From Pseudomonadota bacterium (GTDB taxonomy: Bacteria; Pseudomonadota; Gammaproteobacteria; Burkholderiales; Burkholderiaceae_D): 5,175 nt of DNA. A program made the position numbers and the translations under genes. Every line of letters starts with the position of its first letter. Within the stretch, counting starts at the first letter, position 1. The notes beneath the pieces are model-generated. The model saw nothing but the letters and a program-made list of their open reading frames with translations. It ran no database searches and had not been told where the DNA came from. Location of the stretch: NCBI GenBank assembly GCA_023391395.1, contig JAEWBA010000380.1, forward strand, positions 1-5,175. The letters are read 5' to 3'. Positions 1-5,015 of the stretch are shown piece after piece.

Positions 1-555
1 GGGATGTCTCGTTTCGTGACTGATGTGATCGCGCCGCTCACCACAATGATCGGCGCGCATTGGGCAAGCGGGCATCTTGCCGTCTTCGAGGAACATCTGT
101 ACACCGAATCGGTGCAGGCGATCATGCGTAGCGCTATCGGTTCCATTCCCTCACCGGATCCGCGGGCCGGGCAAGTCTCCCGTCCTCGTATCCTGCTGGC
201 GACCATCCCGCATGAGCTGCACGGCCTTGGGCTGCTCATGTCCGAGGCGAATTTCGTCCTAGAAGGCGCACGTTGCATTTCGCTTGGCGTAAATACGCCC
301 GTCATGGAAATTGCGCACGCAGCCAAGGTGCAGGCCGCTGACATCGTGGCCCTGTCCTTCTCCCTTTCTGCGCGGCCTGCCCATGTGCTCACAGCACTGA
401 CCGATCTCCTTGCTGAATTGCCCCCTTCAATAGAAATCTGGGCCGGCGGCCGCTGTGCGGTTCTACGGCGCCGAACGCTAGCGAGGGTCAAGGCTCTGGA
501 GTTGCAGGATATTCCGGCTGCCCTAGCCGAGTGGCGCAGAAGACTGTTGCGCTGA
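1..555 (+). CDS. B12-binding MerR-family regulator, CarH/LitR type, C-terminal part (5' truncated)
   Basis: This is the cobalamin-binding sensor half of a probable light- and B12-responsive transcription factor. The frame is open from the first base, so the first ATG at 4 is probably internal and the N-terminal MerR DNA-binding domain lies outside the window. Numbering from that ATG, the four-helix-bundle segment carries the W-x9-EH motif (W20, E30, H31) that caps the upper face of adenosylcobalamin in CarH. It is followed by a Rossmann-type B12 domain with an E-x-H-x-x-G motif (E71, H73, G76), in which H73 should be the lower axial cobalt ligand. The end of the domain (IEIWAGGR, about 143-150) and the stop are normal for the family. 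By comparison with CarH about 110 N-terminal residues are missing. CarH-type proteins bind DNA as dark tetramers and release it in light; that behaviour is inferred here. The residue after W20 is alanine, where Thermus CarH has a histidine (H132). Target genes cannot be seen. Confidence 0.85.
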   Translation, partial: GMSRFVTDVIAPLTTMIGAHWASGHLAVFEEHLYTESVQAIMRSAIGSIPSPDPRAGQVSRPRILLATIPHELHGLGLLMSEANFVLEGARCISLGVNTPVMEIAHAAKVQAADIVALSFSLSARPAHVLTALTDLLAELPPSIEIWAGGRCAVLRRRTLARVKALELQDIPAALAEWRRRLLR

Positions 556-572
556 TTCAGAGCGCCGTTAGC

Positions 573-639
573 AAAGCGCCGGCGAACACATCCCTGTGCT
601 CGCCAGCGACAAGTGCCTGAAGTGCTGCGCTTTTTATTT
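573..639 (+). terminator. Nested stem-loop followed by a T-rich tract, possible terminator of the B12 regulator gene
   Basis: An inner hairpin pairs 581-590 (ggcgaacaca) with 595-604 (tgtgctcgcc) around the loop tccc, with one mismatch. An outer 7-bp arm pairs aaagcgc (573-579) with gcgcttt (627-633), and the run tttttattt (631-639) follows. It sits 18 bases after the stop codon of the regulator gene, in the expected place. The form is branched rather than the usual simple hairpin, so termination is only a suggestion. A weaker hairpin, gatag-ctcc-ctatc (650-663), followed by T-rich sequence to 678, could be a second stop. Confidence 0.4.
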
Positions 640-697
640 GCGACCTTTGGATAGCTCCCTATCGTTTTGGATTTTTTTCCTGGTCCGGTACTTTGCC

Positions 698-747
698 TGT
701 CGCTGCACTGATAACTCAGTTGCCTGAGGGTAGCGTCTTCAGCGACA
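698..747 (-). terminator. Nested inverted repeat after the iron permease gene, possible terminator
   Basis: The arms tgtcgctg (698-705) and cagcgaca (740-747) are perfect reverse complements. They enclose a second 5-bp stem, ctcag (715-719) and ctgag (724-728), whose loop reads gcaa on the minus strand, a GNRA-type tetraloop. The structure begins 24 bases past the stop of the minus-strand permease gene, where a terminator for the iron operon is expected. There is no strong U-run after it on the minus strand, so it could equally protect the 3' end or be chance. Confidence 0.3.
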
Positions 748-771
748 TGGTTGCGTTTCGAAGAATCGACT

Positions 772-1608
772 TCATGCCGATTTCAGCTTGTACGACGACG
801 TTTCCGCATGCCGATGAACCCAGTACGCCCCGGCGGCAATACACACTAAAGTCGCCAGATAGAAAATGGCTTGCATACCGGTGGGTCTCGCCTCGTAGCC
901 GAAGGAGATGTGCAGCACTGCCCCAGGTCCCGAAGCATCCGGAAGCAGCCAGGACGTGTCCCACAAGGGAGTGGCCAGCGAGGGAAGAAGATCTGCTTGA
1001 ATAAGAAACTTGGCCATTTGACCGGCCAAGCCTGCGGCAAGCAGCAGTAATAAGGCATTCGTGACCGAGAAGAAGTAGCGCAACGAAATACGCAACAAGC
1101 CAAAGTAGGCAACGAAGCCGACAGAAATTCCGGCCAGCAGGCCAAGCAGGCCACCTATCATTACGGAGCCAGTGCGTCCTGAGGTAGTGGTTAGCATCCC
1201 TTGCATAAATAGGGCTGTTTCGGAACCTTCGCGTAACACGGTTAGCGCACACGCTATGGCAACGGCCGACAGGGCCTGTTTGCCGCTGCGGATATCTAGG
1301 CCCTTGCTTTTGGCTCTGTTGGCCATTTCCTTGCCATGCGAAGCCATCCAGATGTTGTGCCAAGCGATCATGAGGACCGCGATCCCCTGTATGCTGGCGT
1401 TGAACAATTCCTGTCCGCTGCCGCCGGCCATTTCGGCAATCGATTCAGTCAGGCCTGCCACGGCCAGAGCGCCAAGCACGCCGGCGGCAATGCCTATCGT
1501 CAGCCATTGATTTCGATGGGTCAAGCCGCGCGTCGATGCCGCAATGATGCCAATGAGCAAAGCCGCTTCCAGCGACTCCCGAAACACAATCAAAGCCGAA
1601 CCAAACAT
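772..1608 (-). CDS. FTR1-family iron permease (EfeU/FtrC-like)
   Basis: This 278-residue inner-membrane protein should carry iron across the cytoplasmic membrane, taking Fe(III) formed at the periplasmic face from Fe(II). Both family signature motifs are intact: R-E-x-x-E in the first helix (RESLE, 10-14) and in the fourth (REGSE, 126-130). These glutamates are the iron ligands in yeast Ftr1p and bacterial EfeU. I count seven hydrophobic segments near 2-22, 34-54, 69-89, 111-138, 147-170, 181-199 and 244-264, as in EfeU, and the length is normal. The ATG has a GGAG ribosome site (plus-strand 1618-1621) nine bases upstream, inside the 18-base gap after the cupredoxin gene, so the two are co-transcribed and share its Fur-controlled promoter. 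FtrC of Bordetella is the nearest described system by gene order. No polyferredoxin (FtrD-like) gene follows. The assignment to the family is secure; the exact subtype is not. Confidence 0.93.
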   Translation of the reverse strand: MFGSALIVFRESLEAALLIGIIAASTRGLTHRNQWLTIGIAAGVLGALAVAGLTESIAEMAGGSGQELFNASIQGIAVLMIAWHNIWMASHGKEMANRAKSKGLDIRSGKQALSAVAIACALTVLREGSETALFMQGMLTTTSGRTGSVMIGGLLGLLAGISVGFVAYFGLLRISLRYFFSVTNALLLLLAAGLAGQMAKFLIQADLLPSLATPLWDTSWLLPDASGPGAVLHISFGYEARPTGMQAIFYLATLVCIAAGAYWVHRHAETSSYKLKSA

Positions 1609-1626
1609 GATGGATTGCTCCAGGGC

Positions 1627-1953
1627 TTATTCTGCGATCACCGTCCCTTTGGCGGTGGCTTCGTTAAATTCGCCGATGAAGGAATAGCGTCCTGGCTTAA
1701 GTGGCCCTATGAAGACGGCGGCCTTGGACTTGGGCGGAATGACCTTTTCTCGATTCAGGTCGTGGCTGTCAAACTCTTCCGCCGTGGCATCCTGGTTCTC
1801 GACCATCAGCTTGACCTTCTGTCCGGCTGGCACCCTAATCTCTGAGGGAGTGAACTGATGGTCTTTGATGATCAAGCCGAATTCCGGCTCGGCGGCCATC
1901 GCCAGCGGGATAGCACAGGCAAAGGCGGCAAGCAAAACATGACGCGGGCTCAT
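1627..1953 (-). CDS. Secreted cupredoxin-fold protein of the iron-uptake operon (FtrB/EfeO-cupredoxin-like)
   Basis: This is a small exported protein of 108 residues, first gene of the iron operon. Residues 1-20 form a signal peptide ending A-M-A before AEPEF, leaving a mature protein of about 88 residues. The rest has the shape of the small cupredoxin domain found beside FTR1 permeases (FtrB) and at the N-terminus of EfeO: a FTPSEIRVPAGQKVKLMVEN strand pair (34-53) and a GPLKPGRYSFIGEF strand (83-96). The usual Cys-His-Met cluster of a type 1 copper site is missing at the C-terminal end: the mature protein has no cysteine. H32, H64 and the acidic run E59, E60, D62, D65 are the visible possible metal ligands. 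Its likely role is to bind or help oxidise iron for the permease. The start is fixed, because an in-frame TAA lies two codons upstream (plus-strand 1957-1959). No Shine-Dalgarno sequence precedes it. Confidence 0.85.
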   Translation of the reverse strand: MSPRHVLLAAFACAIPLAMAAEPEFGLIIKDHQFTPSEIRVPAGQKVKLMVENQDATAEEFDSHDLNREKVIPPKSKAAVFIGPLKPGRYSFIGEFNEATAKGTVIAE

Positions 1954-1956
1954 GAT

Positions 1957-1979
1957 TTAATGATAATGATTATCATTAA
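1957..1979 (-). promoter_or_regulatory. Fur box (perfect palindrome) in front of the iron operon
   Basis: The core at 1961-1975, tgataatgattatca, is an exact match to the 7-1-7 Fur motif TGATAAT-N-ATTATCA, and the palindrome extends without a mismatch to 11-1-11 over 1957-1979. It ends three bases before the cupredoxin start codon and begins at about the predicted transcription start. Fur with Fe(II) bound here would block transcription start and early elongation, and release it when iron is scarce. A further ATTATCA half-site (1992-1998) lies 23 bp away, centre to centre, inside the promoter spacer; its other half matches only 4 of 7 positions. Confidence 0.93.
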
Positions 1980-1982
1980 CTA

Positions 1983-2011
1983 AAAATAGTAATTATCATT
2001 TGGGATGTCAA
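1983..2011 (-). promoter_or_regulatory. Sigma-70 promoter of the cupredoxin-permease operon
   Basis: Read on the minus strand there is a perfect -35 box TTGACA (plus-strand 2006-2011), a 17-bp spacer, and a -10 box TATTTT (1983-1988, four of six consensus bases). The start point would fall near 1976, giving a leader of only about 22 bases that consists almost wholly of the Fur palindrome and has no ribosome site. The spacer contains the extra Fur half-site at 1992-1998. Confidence 0.7.
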
Positions 2012-2181
2012 GGCGATTTGTGATGCTCGGCACAAGCCTGTCATCACGTTCCATCCAATGCCGATTTGCAATGCACAGTGCAGCCTCAAGACTAGGCACA
2101 ACTAGACTGGAATCGACCCAGATCAATAAGCTTGCAGGTCCTCCCGATACCCTGTGCGAGAGCTCTAAAAGGTGAGCCCTC
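2012..2181. other. Rest of the divergent intergenic region, with short repeats
   Basis: This stretch between the Fur-controlled promoter and the DUF305 gene holds no gene that I would support. It has an inverted repeat gtgatg (2020-2025) and catcac (2042-2047), a direct repeat caatgc (2056-2061 and 2069-2074), and actag twice exactly 10 bp apart (2091-2095 and 2101-2105). I found no convincing -35/-10 pair for the rightward operon and no recognisable CueR or CusR/CopR box, so its promoter probably depends on an activator or a non-consensus site. The clear ribosome site of the DUF305 gene, aaggtgag, is at 2169-2176. Confidence 0.4.
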
Positions 2182-2628
2182 ATGCTTTATTGCACTTCAC
2201 GCACCGCCACAATCGGCATTCTTAAAGCGGCAGCGATCCTTGCTGGTTTCATGACTACGCTCGCAGCCCGTGCCGCAGATCCCCACCCTCATGCCCCTGC
2301 TGTGGGCGCTGCTCTGCCTCCTTTTGTGGCCAGTACGGCCAAACCCTTTTCGGCACTGATGGATGACGCGATGGCCGTCATGGACGACGGCATGAGACGC
2401 GCGCCGATGAATGGCGTACCCGAGCATGACTTCGTCACGATGATGATCCCGCACCATCAGGGCGCCATCGACATGGCCAAGGGGCTGCTGCTGTACACGA
2501 AAGACCCGGAACTGATCAACCTCGCACAGGGCATCATCACCGAACAGCAAAACGAAATTCGTCTGATGGAAGCTTGGCTGAAGCGGTATGGGCAACAACA
2601 GGGAAACGCCAAGCCGCCGAACAAGTAG
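2182..2628 (+). CDS. Exported DUF305 family protein (CopM-like metal-binding)
   Basis: This 148-residue protein carries an N-terminal signal peptide (about 1-32, ending A-A-R-A-A before DPHPH) and one DUF305 domain (about 55-135). The family signature is clear: DFVTMMIPHHQGAIDMA at 83-99, followed by the helix with EQQNEI (121-126). Before it lie many methionines (M60, M64, M67, M71, M76), and with H82, H91, H92 and M98 they make a plausible soft-metal site. The family is a ferritin-like helical bundle; the cyanobacterial member CopM binds copper and lowers periplasmic copper, and many members sit in copper-resistance regions. The start has a strong ribosome site (aaggtgag, five bases before the ATG). 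The beta-propeller gene follows after 40 bases, so the two form an operon. A role in periplasmic copper handling is the best guess, by family only; another metal or a redox role is possible. Confidence 0.88.
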   Translation: MLYCTSRTATIGILKAAAILAGFMTTLAARAADPHPHAPAVGAALPPFVASTAKPFSALMDDAMAVMDDGMRRAPMNGVPEHDFVTMMIPHHQGAIDMAKGLLLYTKDPELINLAQGIITEQQNEIRLMEAWLKRYGQQQGNAKPPNK

Positions 2629-2668
2629 CGAAGTCGCCTGTGTAATTCCTTCTTGGAGGAGGCCGCCC

Positions 2669-4063
2669 ATGAGAACTTACGCCATTGCTTCGATGGTCGC
2701 CTTGAGCGCGGGGCTGGCTGTCCAAGCCTTTGCCCTGCCCAGCCCGGAGGACCGGGTGTACACGGCGGATCAGAACAGCAATACCGTCTCGGTCATCAAT
2801 CCAGCCACCAATACGTTGCTCGGCCAGATTCGCCTTGGTAATCAGCGACCAGATATCCTGTCGCCGCTTTACAAGGGCGAAATCAATGTCCACGGTCTGG
2901 GCTTTTCCCCGGACCGCAAGACTCTGATAGCCATTTCCAACGGGTCCAATGCGGTGACCTTCATCGATACGGCCAGCAACAAGGTCAAGGGTACGGCCTA
3001 CATCGGTCGCTCGCCGCATGAGGGCTTCTTCACCGCCGACGGCAAGGAAGTCTGGGTTGTCGTGCGGGGCGAAAACTATATTTCTGTGATTGACCCAAAC
3101 TCGTATCAGGAGAACCGTCGCATACAGACCACTCCGGGGCCCGGGATGGTAATGTTCCACCCGAACGGCAAGCTGGCATTCGTCGTGTCCAGCTTCAATC
3201 CCATGGTCGATATCGTCGATGTCGCAAGCCATCGGGTCATCAAGCAAATCAAGGTGGCCAGTCCGTTCTCACCTTTCCTGCAATTCACCCCGGATTTCAA
3301 GGAAGTCTGGATGACGCATAAGGATGTGGGGAAGGTAACGCGCATCGACACCGAGAAGCTCGAGGTCAAGGGCGTGCTCGATACGGGATTCATCACCAAT
3401 CACCTGGCGTTTGCGAACACGGCAGGAAGGACACTGGCCTATGTCACGGTCGGCGGGGAAAACGCGGTCAAGGTGTTTACCACCGATGAGTCCCCCAAGC
3501 AGGTCGCCACCATTCCCGTGGGAGCGCTGCCGCACGGCATCTGGACTTCCGACGACGGCAGCCGGATATATGTCGGCTTGGAGAACGGCGACGCGGTGGA
3601 TGTCATCGACACGGCCACCAATAAGGTCATTGCGCGCGTCCCGGTTGGACAGGCGCCGCAGGCCCTGGTGTATGTCTCCAAGGCGGTTCCCTCGGGAGAC
3701 GGGATGGCGAACTTGGTGCCCCGGACCAATCGTGACCCGGTCAACATTGCCTTGAAGCCGACCGGTGGTGAAGCCAAGGGATTCGTGGTGGCGCGCAACC
3801 TGGGCGTGGTCGATGCGCTCGAGGTCTTTCTGTACAAGCTCAAGCCGCAAACCGTCTACAGCGTTTATGTGGGGAACCAGGCCACGCCAGTGGCCGTGTT
3901 CCGAACGAACCCGATGGGCGTCGCCAACGGGACGGCCATTGGACCGATGCGCGAAGTGGTATCGACACTCAGCAAAGCCGAACCTGGGGCCGCTCGCATC
4001 GTGGTCATGGAGGGCGAGACGGCCGCCAATCCGGAAAAGGCGGTGTTAGTCAACGCAAGCTAA
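2669..4063 (+). CDS. Exported YVTN/YncE-type beta-propeller protein with a C-terminal extension
   Basis: This 464-residue protein begins with a signal peptide (about 1-22, ending A-F-A before LPSPED). About seven repeats of roughly 40 residues follow, near 29-56, 75-113, 117-153, 160-196, 203-240, 245-285 and 288-340. Each has the YVTN pattern of D-x-V-x-V-I-D-x-x-(T/S)-x-x-V followed by G-x-x-P-H, for example NTVSVINPATNTLLGQIRLG (38-57) and AVDVIDTATNKVIARVPVGQ (309-328). This folds as a seven-bladed propeller. Residues from about 345 to 464 form a further domain predicted to be beta-rich that I do not recognise. I chose the ATG at 2669 because it has a perfect GGAGGAGG site (2655-2662) and starts the signal peptide; an ATG 81 bases upstream overlaps the DUF305 gene. 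No cysteine or CxxCH haem motif is present, so it is not itself a cytochrome. It probably works with the DUF305 protein in the periplasm, as a scaffold or metal chaperone; the function is unknown. Confidence 0.87.
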   Translation: MRTYAIASMVALSAGLAVQAFALPSPEDRVYTADQNSNTVSVINPATNTLLGQIRLGNQRPDILSPLYKGEINVHGLGFSPDRKTLIAISNGSNAVTFIDTASNKVKGTAYIGRSPHEGFFTADGKEVWVVVRGENYISVIDPNSYQENRRIQTTPGPGMVMFHPNGKLAFVVSSFNPMVDIVDVASHRVIKQIKVASPFSPFLQFTPDFKEVWMTHKDVGKVTRIDTEKLEVKGVLDTGFITNHLAFANTAGRTLAYVTVGGENAVKVFTTDESPKQVATIPVGALPHGIWTSDDGSRIYVGLENGDAVDVIDTATNKVIARVPVGQAPQALVYVSKAVPSGDGMANLVPRTNRDPVNIALKPTGGEAKGFVVARNLGVVDALEVFLYKLKPQTVYSVYVGNQATPVAVFRTNPMGVANGTAIGPMREVVSTLSKAEPGAARIVVMEGETAANPEKAVLVNAS

Positions 4064-4069
4064 GGAACC

Positions 4070-4092
4070 GGTGCCGAAGAGTCTTCGGCGCC
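4070..4092. terminator. Strong hairpin after the beta-propeller gene
   Basis: The arms ggtgccgaag (4070-4079) and cttcggcgcc (4083-4092) pair over 10 bp with one G-U pair and a three-base loop. It starts six bases after the stop codon. No T-run follows on either strand, so it is either a poor intrinsic terminator, a 3'-end stabiliser, or a stem that works with Rho. Confidence 0.45.
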
Positions 4093-4121
4093 CAGTCGAT
4101 GCGCCATAGTGTTGAAGGCGG

Positions 4122-4172
4122 CCGGCACTCTGACTTCTCAGAATGGCTTGAACATGCCTCTTCAGGTGCCGG
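4122..4172. repeat. Inverted repeat in the convergent gap
   Basis: ccggcac (4122-4128) and gtgccgg (4166-4172) are reverse complements; with a one-base bulge the pairing extends by ctg/cag to 10 bp, with a loop of about 30 bases. It ends nine bases before the 3' end of the crotonase gene, so it could act as a terminator stem for that operon. There is no U-tract. Confidence 0.3.
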
Positions 4173-4181
4173 AGTGTCTGG

Positions 4182-4973
4182 TCATTTGCCTATGAATGCC
4201 GGCTTGCGCTTTTCGATGAAAGCAGCCAGACCTTCCGAAAAATCATGACTTTCAGCGTATTTCTCAAACGCGGTGATTTCCGCTCGCGCCGCGTCCTCGA
4301 CCGGGATTTTCGTACTCTCCTGGACTAGGCTCTTAATGATCTTCAGCCCGAGCGGGCTATGAGCCGCAATTGAGTCGGATAGTTTGGTCACCGCGTCTTG
4401 TAGTTCCGCATCCGGCACCACAGCGTTGACCAAACCCCATTGTTCCAGGGTTTTCGCCGGAAGCAGTTCTGCCGCAAGCAGCATGAAATTTGCCCGATTG
4501 GCGGAGATCTTCCTCGGCAATCTGGCGGACGAACCGCCGGCGGGAATGATGCCGTATTTGGCATGTCCGTCGCCGATCATTGCGGATTCGGCTGCAACGA
4601 TCATGTCGCAGCACAGGATCAGTTCGAGCCCGCCCGCGATGGCGTAGCCGTTTACCGCGGCGATTACCGGCATCGGAAGACGCTCGATCTTGTCGAAAAC
4701 CACCTGGGCATAGCGCAGCCTGTGCAGGAACCGGTCTGTGGTCGGCTCGGCAAGATCGGCTTGGAAACCGCGCAAATCGCCGCCGGCGCAGAAAGCTTTC
4801 CCCGTGCCTGTAATCACTACGCAACGCGCCGTCTCATCCTCATATGCGCTGTCGATCGCGGCGTTCAATGCTTCAAGCATGGTCAGCGACAAGGCATTCA
4901 TGTTGCCCGGACTGTCCAAGGTCAACCAGATGATGTCGCCTTTTCTTTCACGCTTTATCAGTTGGATATCCAT
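4182..4973 (-). CDS. Enoyl-CoA hydratase/isomerase (crotonase) family protein
   Basis: This 263-residue cytoplasmic enzyme has the full crotonase fold. The oxyanion-hole segments are plain: AFCAGGD (60-66, A63 equivalent to A98 of rat hydratase) and AIAGGLEL (111-118, G114 equivalent to G141). E117 matches the first catalytic glutamate (E144 of rat). The position of the second, E164, aligns with H137 in the GDGHAKYGIIPAGG segment (134-147). Classical hydratases need both glutamates, so the reaction may be an isomerisation, a ring or thioester reaction, or hydration of an unusual substrate; the true substrate cannot be read. The ATG has an excellent GGGAGG site (plus-strand 4978-4983) four bases upstream. 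It follows the thiolase gene by 42 bases, so both should be in one operon for breakdown of an acyl-CoA (fatty acid, or an aromatic or branched-chain compound). It ends facing the beta-propeller gene. Confidence 0.92.
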   Translation of the reverse strand: MDIQLIKRERKGDIIWLTLDSPGNMNALSLTMLEALNAAIDSAYEDETARCVVITGTGKAFCAGGDLRGFQADLAEPTTDRFLHRLRYAQVVFDKIERLPMPVIAAVNGYAIAGGLELILCCDMIVAAESAMIGDGHAKYGIIPAGGSSARLPRKISANRANFMLLAAELLPAKTLEQWGLVNAVVPDAELQDAVTKLSDSIAAHSPLGLKIIKSLVQESTKIPVEDAARAEITAFEKYAESHDFSEGLAAFIEKRKPAFIGK

Positions 4974-5015
4974 GTCGCCTCCCTATGATTTTTCGAGGTG
5001 CCGAGCCAAGTGCAA

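Noticed and set aside
693..1004. Plus-strand frame of 103 residues entering the FTR1 gene from the gap
   Set aside because: Mostly antisense to the permease, with no ribosome site and an unprotein-like composition.
716..1363. Minus-strand frame of 215 residues within the permease region
   Set aside because: Out-of-frame shadow of the FTR1 gene, whose RExxE motifs and seven helices are in the other frame.
2129..2165. Imperfect dyad agct...agct considered as a CueR/MerR-type operator
   Set aside because: The arms match only at the ends and with part of cagg/cctg; the CueR consensus is absent and no -35/-10 pair with a 19-bp spacer surrounds it.
1980..2183. Open frame of 67 residues on the minus strand across the divergent gap
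   Set aside because: It starts on top of the DUF305 start codon, runs through the iron operon promoter, has no ribosome site and resembles no protein I know.
2588..2668. Longer start for the beta-propeller protein at 2588
   Set aside because: It overlaps the DUF305 gene, adds a charged stretch before the signal peptide and lacks a ribosome site; the ATG at 2669 has GGAGGAGG and a proper signal peptide.
2537..3247. Long minus-strand frame (236 residues) opposite the DUF305 and beta-propeller genes, and another at 3269-3850
   Set aside because: Antisense shadows of a GC-rich coding gene; no recognisable domains or ribosome sites, while the plus-strand frame has clear propeller repeats.
4440..4988. 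Plus-strand frame of 182 residues opposite the crotonase gene
   Set aside because: Antisense shadow; the minus-strand frame contains all crotonase motifs and a strong ribosome site.
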